This document shows positions 55,249-63,987 of a DNA stretch of 64,000 bases, piece by piece (the first letter of the stretch is position 1; each line of letters opens with the position of its first letter). Below the pieces are notes generated by a model. That model searched no databases. It was not told the origin of the DNA and worked only from the letters and a program-made list of their open reading frames with translations. The stretch is from Streptomyces guryensis. GTDB taxonomy: Bacteria; Actinomycetota; Actinomycetes; Streptomycetales; Streptomycetaceae. A program made the translations under genes and the position numbers. The stretch covers positions 62,001 to 126,000 of the forward strand of contig NZ_JAJSBI010000025.1 in assembly GCF_021261325.1 (NCBI RefSeq), given 5' to 3'.

Positions 55249-57246
55249 TCAACGACGGCTGTACGGCGCCCAGTTGTCGTGGCCCTTGAGGTAGTCGGCG
55301 ACGGTGTGGGTCCTCGCGTCGGCGTCGCTCATCTGCGGCCGGTCGGCGGTCACACCCGCTCCCGGGCCGTAGGTGCGGTACTCGGCGAACCGGGCGTCCT
55401 TCCAGGAGAACCCGCTCATGTCGGTCCACGGCGAGGACCTGACCGCGGCCGGCAGCTCGGTGTCCCGGATCAGTACCTGGGCCACGGCCGCCGGTTCGCC
55501 GCCGGGGTGCCACGGCCGCCCGAGGTGGAAGGACTGCTCGGGTGCGTCGCTCACCACCTTCGACCGGGTGATCAGGAAGCCGTACGGGTTGCCGGTCCAG
55601 GTCGAAGCGGCGGTCAGGTAGCCGTTGTTGGTGGTGGAGCCCCGGCTCAGCAGCCGGATCACGGACCGCTCGATCACGGTCGTGGCCCGCCCGTAGACGA
55701 AGTCGACGTCGCCCTCGATGTACGAGTCGCGGATGTAGACCCGGCTGACGGTGGTCAGCTTGGGGCTGTCGGTCATCAGGGTGTCCTGGTTGCCCAGGAA
55801 GGCCGTGTTCTCGAAGACGATCCGGTCACCGGTCGTCTTCATGGCGAGGGCCTGCTCGCCGTTCAGCTCGACCGCGGCCTCGTCGAAGTCGTTGCTGAAG
55901 GTGAGGTTGCGGGCGGTGACGTCGTTCGCGGCGATCCGCACCGTCGCACTGCCCGTCGAACCGCCGTACTCGGCAGGCGTGTCGTAGACGATGACGGTGT
56001 CGGAGCGGTCGTGTCCAGTCCCCTGCAGCACGATGTTCGGCCTGGTCGCGGGGATGTAGACCTTCGCCCGGTACGTGCCGGGCGCGACGGCGACGGTCAC
56101 GGGCGCGGTGTTCCCGTCGGGCACGGCGTCCACGGCGGCCTGCACGGTCGGATAGTCACCGGGGACGTGCAGGGTCACACCGATCCGCTTCTGCGGCCCC
56201 GAGAACCTCGTCACCAGCGCCGGCACGGCGGCGGCCGGGTCCAGCCGGTAGTCGTAGAACCTCCGCGGGTCGAAGGCGGCACCCCACTCGTCGGTCCGCC
56301 CGGTGGTGTTCTTCAGGATCGATCCGCGCTGCACCAACTCGGCGGTGGCGTCGGCCTGATAGGGGTGCTGGACACCGTCGTAGTAACTGTTCTCGATGAC
56401 CATCTTGGTGTGGCCGCGCGACCAGTTCCCGTACGTCCACACCGGGTCGCCGTCGGAGACCTGCGCCGACAGGTAGTTGTTGTAGAGGTGGGCGTAGGCG
56501 CAGTTGTCCGCGGACGGGTTGCGCTGCTTGGTGCCGGTGAACCAGTTGTGGTCGATGGTGACCTGCGTCTTGACGTTCGTCGTCCAGCCGATCCCGAACG
56601 CCTTGTTGTGGTTGCTGAACTGGTTGTAGGAGACGGTGATGTACTGGCTGTCCTTGCGCAGGTCGATCAGTCCGTCGCCCATGTGCGTGAGGCGGTTGTG
56701 GTCGATCCAGACGTGGTCGACGGTGTCCATCTGGATGGCGTCGAAGTCCTGCGTCTTGCCGTCCCAGTCGCCCTCGACGTACGAGTCGCGGATCGTCAGG
56801 TTGCGGATGATCACGTTGTGCGTGCCGGGGTCGAGGTGGAGCTCCCCGTGGACGATCTCGCCGGAGTCGCCGACGCCGATGATGGTCTTGTTCGAGCCGA
56901 CGATGATGTTCGACCCGAAGGGCTCGACGGCGATCGATCCCGAGACCCGGATGATGTACGGGTCCTCGGCCGCCGCGTACTTGGCCAGTGAGGCCTGGTC
57001 GGTGACCGTCACGACCTTGCCGCCCGCGCCGCCGGTGGTACCCCCGGCGAGGGAGGCGAAGCCGTGCGGCTGGTCGCTGAAGCGGTCGGCGCCGGACGGG
57101 ACCGGAGCCGGAGCGCTCGCCGGGGCTGCCGCCCTGGCCTGCCCGACCGCCCCGAGGCTCAACGCGGCCACTAAACCGAGCACGGCGCCCAGGACCTTGC
57201 CGGCCCCAGGTCCTGGCAAGCGCTTGCTATGAAGGTGCTGCGTCAT
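55249..57246 (-). CDS. Bifunctional secreted pectate lyase-pectinesterase (PL1-CE8 fusion)
   Basis: 665 residues. A signal peptide (KVLGAVLGLVAALSLGAV, about 17-34) is followed by a PL1 beta-helix (about 60-350; HVWIDHNRLTHMGDGLIDLR, TKQRNPSADN with Arg242) and then a CE8 pectinesterase (about 355-660; GNQDTLMTD 485-493, YIEGDVDFVYGRATTV 509-524, HLGRPWHPGG). Both active sites look complete. One protein could thus demethylate and cut pectin. ATG 57246 has GGGAG upstream. A 12-bp palindrome (57216-57227) is in its codons 7-10. I know separate PL1 and CE8 genes in Streptomyces; the fusion is notable. Confidence 0.92.
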   Translation of the reverse strand: MTQHLHSKRLPGPGAGKVLGAVLGLVAALSLGAVGQARAAAPASAPAPVPSGADRFSDQPHGFASLAGGTTGGAGGKVVTVTDQASLAKYAAAEDPYIIRVSGSIAVEPFGSNIIVGSNKTIIGVGDSGEIVHGELHLDPGTHNVIIRNLTIRDSYVEGDWDGKTQDFDAIQMDTVDHVWIDHNRLTHMGDGLIDLRKDSQYITVSYNQFSNHNKAFGIGWTTNVKTQVTIDHNWFTGTKQRNPSADNCAYAHLYNNYLSAQVSDGDPVWTYGNWSRGHTKMVIENSYYDGVQHPYQADATAELVQRGSILKNTTGRTDEWGAAFDPRRFYDYRLDPAAAVPALVTRFSGPQKRIGVTLHVPGDYPTVQAAVDAVPDGNTAPVTVAVAPGTYRAKVYIPATRPNIVLQGTGHDRSDTVIVYDTPAEYGGSTGSATVRIAANDVTARNLTFSNDFDEAAVELNGEQALAMKTTGDRIVFENTAFLGNQDTLMTDSPKLTTVSRVYIRDSYIEGDVDFVYGRATTVIERSVIRLLSRGSTTNNGYLTAASTWTGNPYGFLITRSKVVSDAPEQSFHLGRPWHPGGEPAAVAQVLIRDTELPAAVRSSPWTDMSGFSWKDARFAEYRTYGPGAGVTADRPQMSDADARTHTVADYLKGHDNWAPYSRR
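57216..57227. promoter_or_regulatory. GCAAGCGCTTGC palindrome inside the 5' end of the PL1-CE8 gene
   Basis: A perfect 12-bp palindrome with the AAGCGCTT core of LacI-family operators. The same core is upstream of the sugar permease operon (63988-63995). It lies 19-30 bases into the coding region, so repressor binding there would block elongation or an internal promoter. Confidence 0.65.
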
Positions 57247-57279
57247 TGCGGCTCCCAACAGGCGTACGGGTGCGGTGGG

Positions 57280-58860
57280 TTACTCGGGTGCGACGGGTGA
57301 CAGGGAGTCGATCCTGAAGTGCGTGAAGGTTGCCGCGCCGGCGTGACCCGAGCCGACGGGCGCGAGGGCGAACAGGCCGAGCAGGGCGCCGACCCAGCGC
57401 CAGGGGGTGGCGGCGAAGACGGGACCGGACGGGCGCGGGCCCGCTCCGAGGTCGTAGGAGAAGCGGCAGCGCGCCCCGGCCCCGATCTCGATCCGCAGCC
57501 GTACCCGCCCCTCGGGTGCGAGACGCGGATGGCCGGCGTCCCGTTCCTGCTCGGCGACCCCCTCGGCGAAGCGGTGCACGAACTGGACCGTCCCGTCGGC
57601 GCCCCGCTGGAGCCCGATCCAGCTGAACGCGTCCCCGAGGACGGCCAGCCCGGCCCGCGCCCCCGGCTCCTCGCTGTGCAGCTTCAGCTCCACCTCTACA
57701 GCCGACGGCGTACCGGGCAGCCGCTGCGTGAGTACGTTCGGGAGTCTGCGCAGGTCGTGTGCGTCGGCCGAGCGGACGCAGGTCAGCCGGAGCCCGTCGC
57801 CGGAGTGCTGGGTGGCCCAGCCGTCCTTCGGATTGGCGGTCCAGGACCACTGGCGGCCGAAGCGTCCGCCGGGGAAGTCGTCGTCGGTGGCGGGCGCCGC
57901 GGGCGGCTGCGGCGGCAGGTCGGGCCTGTCGTGTACGGCGACGGGGGCGCCCTCCTTGCCGATCACCGGCCAGCCGTCCGTGCCCCAGCGCATCGGCTGG
58001 AGGTGCACGACCCTGCCGTAGGCGCCCTTCTGCTGGAAGTGCAGGAACCAGTCCTCGCCGGACGGGGTGCGCACCCAGCCGCCCTGGTGCGGGCCGTTGA
58101 CCTGGGTGTCCTTCTGCTCCAGGACGATCTTCTCCTCGTACGGCCCGAAGAAGCCGCGCGAGCGGAAGGCGCCCTGCCAGCCGGTCTCGACGCCCCCGGC
58201 CGGGGCGAGGATCCAGAACCAGCCGTCGTGCCGGTAGAGCTTGGGGCCTTCGAGGGTGAACCAGCCGGGGATGCGGTCGCCGTCGACGATCAGCTCGCCC
58301 TCGTCGAGGAGTTCGGTGCCCTGGGGGTGCATCCGGTGGCCGGTGAGGCGGTTCTTGACGCCGGAGCGGGACTTGGCCCAGGCATGCACGAGATAGGCCT
58401 CGCCGGTCTCCTCGTCCCACAGGGGGCAGGGGTCGATGAGCCCCTTGCCGGCCTTCACCAGGTGCGGGCGGGTCCACGGGCCGCGTATCTGGGAGGCGTT
58501 GATCTGGAAGATGCCCTGGTCGGGGTCGCCCCAGAAGATCCAGAAGTGGTCGTCGTGGTGGCGCAGCGAGGGTGCCCAGACGCCGCAGTCGTGGCGTGGG
58601 GTCCTGAACTCGACCGCGGGTTCGAGGCGTTGCAGGGCGTGGCCGACCAGCGTCCAGTTGACCAGGTCCCGGGAGTGCAGGAGGGGCAGGCCGGGGACGC
58701 GGCCGAAGCTGGAGGCGGTGAGGTAGAAGTCGTCGCCGACGCGGACGACGTCCGGGTCGGACCAGTCGGCGTCGAGGATCGGGTTCGTGTAGACGGTCGG
58801 GTACGGGTGAACGGTCGCGTCTGGGTGGACGGTCGGGTTCGGGTGGACGTCGTTCGTCAC
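57280..58860 (-). CDS. Glycoside hydrolase family 43 (beta-xylosidase/arabinofuranosidase type), probably cytoplasmic
   Basis: 526 residues, no signal peptide. The N-terminal propeller carries the catalytic base in ILDADWSDPDVVRVGDDFYL, the pKa-modulating Asp in KGLIDPCPLWDEETGEAYLVH and the acid in FTLEGPKLYRHDGWFWI. From about residue 330 a beta-sandwich follows (FGRQWSWTANPKDGW ... DAFSWIGLQRGADG), the GH43 C-terminal domain. It would cut imported arabinose- or xylose-containing oligomers. The first 27 residues hold repeats (VHPNPT, VHPDAT, VHPYPT). GTG 58860 overlaps the upstream stop (GTGA). Confidence 0.9.
   Translation of the reverse strand: MTNDVHPNPTVHPDATVHPYPTVYTNPILDADWSDPDVVRVGDDFYLTASSFGRVPGLPLLHSRDLVNWTLVGHALQRLEPAVEFRTPRHDCGVWAPSLRHHDDHFWIFWGDPDQGIFQINASQIRGPWTRPHLVKAGKGLIDPCPLWDEETGEAYLVHAWAKSRSGVKNRLTGHRMHPQGTELLDEGELIVDGDRIPGWFTLEGPKLYRHDGWFWILAPAGGVETGWQGAFRSRGFFGPYEEKIVLEQKDTQVNGPHQGGWVRTPSGEDWFLHFQQKGAYGRVVHLQPMRWGTDGWPVIGKEGAPVAVHDRPDLPPQPPAAPATDDDFPGGRFGRQWSWTANPKDGWATQHSGDGLRLTCVRSADAHDLRRLPNVLTQRLPGTPSAVEVELKLHSEEPGARAGLAVLGDAFSWIGLQRGADGTVQFVHRFAEGVAEQERDAGHPRLAPEGRVRLRIEIGAGARCRFSYDLGAGPRPSGPVFAATPWRWVGALLGLFALAPVGSGHAGAATFTHFRIDSLSPVAPE
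58780..58848. repeat. Tandem 18-bp repeats in the GH43 N-terminus
   Basis: Codons 5-27 repeat a hexapeptide VHPxxT about three and a half times (VHPNPT, VHPDAT, VHPYPT, VYTNP). The DNA shows the same 18-bp periodicity with a few differences. Confidence 0.85.
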
Positions 58861-59702
58861 TGGCTCACCGCCTTCCGGACCAGTGCCGCCGCCTCGGTCC
58901 GGCTCAGGCGGCCGTCGGCGACGACGGTGACGATGCGCCGTACGACGGTCTCTCCGGGCGGGATCGGGAGCCGTTCGGTGTGCGCCAGGGACGAGCCCAC
59001 GCCGGGGTATTCGGCGGTGCGCACGAACCACGGGTCGCGGCGGGTGGCGGCCGTGGCACCGGCGAAGACCAGGGTCCACGTGGTGCCCGCGAGGGCGAGC
59101 CAGTCGGCGCGGGTGCCGTGCACCTGAGGTTCGCCCTCGCGCTCGGCGGTGAAGACGTGCGGGGTGTCGTGCTCCTTGCGGGCGCGCCAGAAGAAGCCGC
59201 CGTAGGCCGCTCCTGTGCGTCCGTTGGTGGCCGGGCTGCCGATCGACAGTGGCCCGACGGTGACGTTCGTGAGCGAGAACGTGAAGTCCAACGCCCAGGC
59301 GGTGTCGGTGAGTTCGGTGGCGGCGACCGTGCGGCGCTCGCGCAGCAGCTCACCTCCGGACGCCACCCAGCGCAGTTCCTCCACGAAGCCGTCGGGGTCG
59401 CGCAGCTGGAAGGAGGTGTGGCGCTGGGCGCCGTGGTTGCCCAGCTCGGTCGGCCCCTGGTCGCGGACATAGGTGCGCCCGCCCCAGAAGTTGTGCCCCT
59501 CGACGTCGGGAACGGCGACACCGACGCCGAGGTGGTGGGTGTGGTCGGCGGGACTCAGCTCGGTGACCGCCGTGCCGGCGAGGGTGGTGACGGGGTGCAG
59601 ATAGGGGCGCGGGGAGAGCCGGGCCGGCAGTTCGGGCCGGGTGATGTAGCGGCCGACCGGGCGGCCCGCGACGCGCAGGACGGGCGAGTCGTTGGTCGTC
59701 AT
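58857..59702 (-). CDS. DUF6807 (PmoA-like) family protein
   Basis: 281 residues without signal peptide. RPYLHPVTTLAGTAVTELSP and DHTHHLGVGVAVPDVEGHNFWGG are the hallmark segments of the family named DUF6807 or PmoA, whose members sit beside Gfo/Idh/MocA dehydrogenases and sugar enzymes in many actinobacteria. No catalytic mechanism is established to my knowledge. The start ATG overlaps the dehydrogenase stop (TGATG) and the end overlaps the GH43 gene, so all three are translationally coupled. Confidence 0.82.
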   Translation of the reverse strand: MTTNDSPVLRVAGRPVGRYITRPELPARLSPRPYLHPVTTLAGTAVTELSPADHTHHLGVGVAVPDVEGHNFWGGRTYVRDQGPTELGNHGAQRHTSFQLRDPDGFVEELRWVASGGELLRERRTVAATELTDTAWALDFTFSLTNVTVGPLSIGSPATNGRTGAAYGGFFWRARKEHDTPHVFTAEREGEPQVHGTRADWLALAGTTWTLVFAGATAATRRDPWFVRTAEYPGVGSSLAHTERLPIPPGETVVRRIVTVVADGRLSRTEAAALVRKAVSQ

Positions 59703-60847
59703 CAAGTGCTCACCTCCTTCGGTGGGGCCCAGGTGGCGCCGAGCTCGGAGTAGAGGGAGAGGGTGTCGGCGGCGGCCGCGACGAGTCCGTCGATGCCGGG
59801 CACGACCCTGCGGCCCTCGTCGGGGACCAGGTGCCAGGCTCCGGCCGGCATCGGAGCCGGGTCGGGGGCCTGCCGAATTGCTTCAACGACCTTCATGAAG
59901 GCGCCCGTCTCGTCCGGGGTGACCAGGAGGCCGGCGCCGTCGGTGAGGTGGTCGACCAGGTTCTCCAGCAGGTCGGTGCGGCCGTACTCGTACTCCTCGG
60001 GGCCGTGGTCGGCGCGCTGGAGCAGGACGCGGTCCTGCTTGTACCAGAAGGTGATCCGGCCGCGGGTGCCGTGCACGACGACATACGGCTCGTCGTCCTG
60101 CTCGGCGCACAGGGTCGCGGCGACGGTGACCTGGCGGCCCTGTGCGGTGGTGACGCGGACGCAGGAGGTGTCGTCGGACTCGATGTCGTTGGCGCGCAGC
60201 AGTTCGAGCTCGATGCCGGTGACGTCCTCGGCGTGTGTGGTGCCGTTGAGGGCGAGGGCGGTGGCGACGGCGTGCGCGAGGGGGTTGGTGAGCACGCCGT
60301 CGATCACGTCGACGCCGTTCAGTCGCCGTTTGCCCGCCCAGGGCGCCCGCCGGTAGTAGGCCTCGGCGCGCACCCAGGCACCGGCCCCGCCGACCCCGAC
60401 GACCTCGCCCACAGCGCCCTCGGCGACCATCGCGAGGATCGCCGGGACGGCGTGCGAGCCCAGCGACTGGAAGCCGATCTGGCAGACCACGCCCGCTTCG
60501 GCGACCCCGTCGGCCATCCGGCGGAACTCGGCGTACGACGGAGCGGGCGGCTTCTCCAGGAGCAGGTGCACGCCCCTGCGGGCGGCCGTCAGCGCCAGGT
60601 CGGTGTGGGTGGGGATGGGTGTGCAGACGACGGCGATCCGGGCGCCGGTGGAGTCGAGGAGCGCGCCGAAGTCGGCGGACTGCTCGGGCGTGCCGAGGCC
60701 GTCCGGGAGCTCGCCGGCGGTCAGCGGGGTCAGCTCGCAGATGCCTGCCAGCCGTACGATCCCCTTGTCCTGGAGGCGGCGGATGTTGTCCAGGTGCCAG
60801 CGGCCGTGGCCGCGCGCACCCGCCAGGACGATGTCTACGGTGCTCAT
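59702..60847 (-). CDS. Gfo/Idh/MocA-family NAD(P)-dependent oxidoreductase
   Basis: 381 residues. The Rossmann part begins DIVLAGARGHGRWHLDNI, with LLLEKPPAPS (the EKP motif, Lys) near residue 97. The C-terminal alpha/beta domain holds GVDVIDGVLTNPLAHAVATALA with a likely catalytic His. It probably oxidises or reduces a sugar or uronate from pectin; the substrate is not predictable. Its stop and the DUF6807 start overlap, and its ATG overlaps the preceding PL1 stop. Confidence 0.9.
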   Translation of the reverse strand: MSTVDIVLAGARGHGRWHLDNIRRLQDKGIVRLAGICELTPLTAGELPDGLGTPEQSADFGALLDSTGARIAVVCTPIPTHTDLALTAARRGVHLLLEKPPAPSYAEFRRMADGVAEAGVVCQIGFQSLGSHAVPAILAMVAEGAVGEVVGVGGAGAWVRAEAYYRRAPWAGKRRLNGVDVIDGVLTNPLAHAVATALALNGTTHAEDVTGIELELLRANDIESDDTSCVRVTTAQGRQVTVAATLCAEQDDEPYVVVHGTRGRITFWYKQDRVLLQRADHGPEEYEYGRTDLLENLVDHLTDGAGLLVTPDETGAFMKVVEAIRQAPDPAPMPAGAWHLVPDEGRRVVPGIDGLVAAAADTLSLYSELGATWAPPKEVST

Positions 60848-62136
60848 CGGATCCTCCCTGCGCCCGCGCCGCGCGCCACCTCTCGGTCGGCCGTCTCGGC
60901 GCTGTCGATCTTTGTGTGCAGGGTAGGCGTCCAGCCGACGTCGGCCGTGAGGTCGCGTTCGCTGCCGGAGTTGTAGGCGTTGTAGACGGCCAGGAGGTCC
61001 ACCGGGTAGCCGTTGAAGAGGGTGCCGGTCTGGTGGAGAGCGGTGCCGTTCCAGCTCTTCACGAGATCGGCGACCTCGACATGGCTCGGGGTGTGGAAGG
61101 CGTTGTTCTCGGCGTAGATGCCGGACTCGGTGGACACGCCGAGGGAGTACCGGTATTCGCTGCCCTCGGGGACCACGTACCGGTTGTCGTAGACGTGCAC
61201 CTGCCCGAAGCGGACGCGTGGTGCGCGCTGGACGACGGACTCGAACTGGTTGTGGTGCAGGGTGACCCGCAGTTTGCCGCGGTCCTCGGTCGCCGAGTCG
61301 CTGTTGCCGATCAGCATCGCCTTGTCGTGGTCGGCGAACCGGCTCCAGGAGACGGTGACCAGGTCGGAGGCGCCTGTGATGTCCAGCAGTCCGTCGTGAC
61401 GCAGGTAGTTGCGGGCGAAGTAGGCGGGTTCCTTCGCGTCCGGGTGGCCCTTGTCGGACGCGGTGACGTGGTCGATCCAGACGTGGGTGGCGCCGGTCAG
61501 CCAGATGTTGTCGTACGACGTCTTCCAGTCGCCGAGGCCACCGGTGTTGGGCTGCCAGACGGGGAAGCAGTCATAGGCGTCGCGCAGGTCGAGGTTGCGG
61601 ATGATGACGTTGCCGGCGTTCTTGACCTGGAGGTTCGCGCCTTTCAGGACGGCGGAGTCGCCGAGCCCGACGATGGTGGTGTTGGAGCCGACGGGCAGCG
61701 TGACCCGCTCGGCCTGCTTGGCCGCCGAGGCCTGGCGGGCCTCCTCCTGCGGGCCGCTCGGCCTGGCCGAGCCCCAGGTGCGGGGGTCGTAGGCTGCGAG
61801 GTACTTCTTCAGGCCGTAGCCGTCGGTGGCGTAGTCGTCGCAGTCGAGGTGGTGGCCGTCGTCGTCGGTGTCGGCGTCGATGGTCCCGGCGATCTTGATG
61901 ATCTTCGGGGTGTCGCTGCCGCCGTCGAGGGCGCGGGCCAGGCCCGCACGGTCGGTGACCGTGAAGACGTGGGCGTCGTCGGCGGCCGACCCGCCGGTGG
62001 TGCCGCTGCCGTAGGCGGCCCAGCCGTCGTCCGCGGGGAGGATGTCGCGGCTGATGTCGCGGGCCGCTTCGGCGTGCGCCGGTATGCACAGCGTGGCCAA
62101 CAGGGCGGCCGCGATGGTCAGGTGACGGAGCCTCAT
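60844..62136 (-). CDS. Pectate lyase, polysaccharide lyase family 1
   Basis: 430 residues with a Sec signal peptide (LRHLTIAAALLATLCIPAHA, about 2-21). PL1 motifs: HVWIDHVTASDKGHPD, DGLLDITGASDLVTVSWSRF, and VQRAPRVRFGQVHVYDN with the catalytic Arg. It closely parallels the PL1 at 51590, a probable duplication. It is coupled to the ABC permease upstream and the dehydrogenase downstream by 4-bp overlaps, an unusual placing of a secreted lyase in the middle of a transport operon. Confidence 0.93.
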   Translation of the reverse strand: MRLRHLTIAAALLATLCIPAHAEAARDISRDILPADDGWAAYGSGTTGGSAADDAHVFTVTDRAGLARALDGGSDTPKIIKIAGTIDADTDDDGHHLDCDDYATDGYGLKKYLAAYDPRTWGSARPSGPQEEARQASAAKQAERVTLPVGSNTTIVGLGDSAVLKGANLQVKNAGNVIIRNLDLRDAYDCFPVWQPNTGGLGDWKTSYDNIWLTGATHVWIDHVTASDKGHPDAKEPAYFARNYLRHDGLLDITGASDLVTVSWSRFADHDKAMLIGNSDSATEDRGKLRVTLHHNQFESVVQRAPRVRFGQVHVYDNRYVVPEGSEYRYSLGVSTESGIYAENNAFHTPSHVEVADLVKSWNGTALHQTGTLFNGYPVDLLAVYNAYNSGSERDLTADVGWTPTLHTKIDSAETADREVARGAGAGRIR

Positions 62137-63017
62137 CCCTTCACCGCCCCCGCGCTGAACCCGGTGATCAGCCACTTCTGGATGAAGGCGAACACGAGCA
62201 CGACGGGTACGGCCGCGATGATGCCGCCCGCGGCGAGCGCACCGAGGTCGACGCTGTCCGCACTCATCAGCGTGTTCAGGCCGACGGGGATGGTCTGCTT
62301 GCTCTGGTCGCTCAGGAACATCAGGGCGAACAGGAAGTGGTTCCAGGCGTGCACGAAGGCGAAGGAGCCGACGGCGATCAACCCGGGCCGCAGCAACGGG
62401 AGTACGACGATGCGGAAGGCGGTGAACCGGTTGCAGCCGTCGACCCAGGCGGCCTCTTCGAGCGAGTACGGCACGTTCCGGATGAACCCGCTGATCAGGA
62501 TCATCGACAGCGGCAGCTGGAAGACGGTCTCGGCGATGATGACGCTCGCGAGCGAGTTGATCATCCGCAGATTGGCGAAGATCTCGAAGAGGGGCACGAG
62601 GAGCAGGGCGCCCGGCACGAACTGCGTGCAGAGCAGGGCCAGCATGAAGGCCTTCTTGATCCTGAAGTCGAACCGGGCGAGGGCGTAGCCGCCGGCCAGC
62701 GCGACCAGGGTCGTCATCACCAGGGTCGCGACTCCGACGAGCACGCTGTTCTGGAAGTAGACGCCGAAGGCCCGCTCGTTCCAGACCTTCTCGAAGTGGT
62801 CCAAGGTCATCGGCCAGGGCACGAGTGAGGTCGAGCCGGCCGGGCGCAGGGCGAAGAGGAGGATCCAGTAGAAGGGGATCAGGGTGAAGAGGAGGTAGAT
62901 CGACAGGGGGACGTAGATCTGCCAGCGGGGGGCCTCGTCCCAGGCACGGCGGTTCTTCCTCGGCCGGGCGGGCTCGACGGCCACGCGCTCCGGCGCGGGT
63001 GCGATCTCGGTGATCAC
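62133..63017 (-). CDS. Carbohydrate ABC transporter permease (MalG-type)
   Basis: 294 residues, about six membrane segments. The EAA loop is EEAAWVDGCNRFTAFRIVVLP, typical of CUT1 sugar permeases. It starts with GTG 63017 overlapping the partner permease stop, and ends overlapping PL1. No ATP-binding gene is close; in Streptomyces many CUT1 transporters share the MsiK ATPase. Confidence 0.95.
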   Translation of the reverse strand: MITEIAPAPERVAVEPARPRKNRRAWDEAPRWQIYVPLSIYLLFTLIPFYWILLFALRPAGSTSLVPWPMTLDHFEKVWNERAFGVYFQNSVLVGVATLVMTTLVALAGGYALARFDFRIKKAFMLALLCTQFVPGALLLVPLFEIFANLRMINSLASVIIAETVFQLPLSMILISGFIRNVPYSLEEAAWVDGCNRFTAFRIVVLPLLRPGLIAVGSFAFVHAWNHFLFALMFLSDQSKQTIPVGLNTLMSADSVDLGALAAGGIIAAVPVVLVFAFIQKWLITGFSAGAVKG

Positions 63018-63949
63018 TTCTCCTCACCTCCGAACTTGCTCAGCCGCAGATAGACGATGGAGCAGAAGAGCAGAATCACGAACGCCACCGTGGTCAGGGC
63101 CGATGCGTAGCCGAAGTTGTGGGCGTCCACGCTGGTGTTGGCGATGTAGAGCGGGAGGGTGGTGGTCTCTCCCGCCGGGCCGCCGCCGGTCAGGGTGTAG
63201 AGCAGGTCGACGTTGTTGAACTCCCACACCCCGCGCAACAGCGTCGACAGCACGATCGCGTCCTTCAGGTGCGGCAGCGTGATGTGCCAGAACTGCTTGA
63301 CGCGGCTCGCGCCGTCGACCTCGGCGGCCTCGTAGAGGTCCTTCGAGACGGACTGCAGGTCGGCGAGGATGAGGATCGCGAAGAAAGGGACACCGCGCCA
63401 CAGGTCGGCGACTATCGCCGCGGGGAAGACGGTCGAGGTGTCCGAGAGCCAGCTGGTGCCGTACGAGCCGAGGCCCATGTCCGCGAGGTAACGGGTGACG
63501 CCCGTCTGGGAGTTGTAGAGCAGCACCCAGATCGCCGAGGTCAGGACACCGGACACGGCCCACGGGGAGAATACGAGCGCTCGGCCCACCGCCCGCCCCA
63601 CGAAGGTCTGGTTGACGATGAGGGCGAGTGCGAGACCGAACAGCAGTTGCAGGCCCACTTCGACGATGACCCACTTGGCGCTGAAGGTCAGCGTGTCCCA
63701 GAACTGGGTGTCCTTGGTGAAGATCTGGACGAAGTTGTCGAAGCCCGCGAAGCCGTTCCGCCACGGCTTGGTGGGGTTGAAGTTCTGCAGGCTGTAGTAG
63801 AAGACGCTGATCACCGGGTAGGCGATGAAGCCCAGCATGAGCAGGGCCGCCGGGGCGATCAGCAGATACGGCAGCCTGCGCGGTGTGGCGGAGGCACGGC
63901 GCCGCCGGGGTGGCGCGGGCGGTTTCGCCACGGCTGCGGCTTGGGCCAT
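63014..63949 (-). CDS. Carbohydrate ABC transporter permease (MalF-type)
   Basis: 311 residues, about six membrane segments after a Pro/Arg-rich N-terminus. The EAA loop is YEAAEVDGASRVKQFWHITLP. With the MalG-type permease it forms the membrane channel for sugar uptake. ATG 63949 has GGAG eight bases upstream, and a LacI-type operator core lies 39 bp upstream, so it appears to be the first gene of the operon. Confidence 0.95.
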   Translation of the reverse strand: MAQAAAVAKPPAPPRRRRASATPRRLPYLLIAPAALLMLGFIAYPVISVFYYSLQNFNPTKPWRNGFAGFDNFVQIFTKDTQFWDTLTFSAKWVIVEVGLQLLFGLALALIVNQTFVGRAVGRALVFSPWAVSGVLTSAIWVLLYNSQTGVTRYLADMGLGSYGTSWLSDTSTVFPAAIVADLWRGVPFFAILILADLQSVSKDLYEAAEVDGASRVKQFWHITLPHLKDAIVLSTLLRGVWEFNNVDLLYTLTGGGPAGETTTLPLYIANTSVDAHNFGYASALTTVAFVILLFCSIVYLRLSKFGGEEK

Positions 63950-63987
63950 GACAGGTCTCCGTTCTCGGTACGGCCGTCTTGCGGGGC

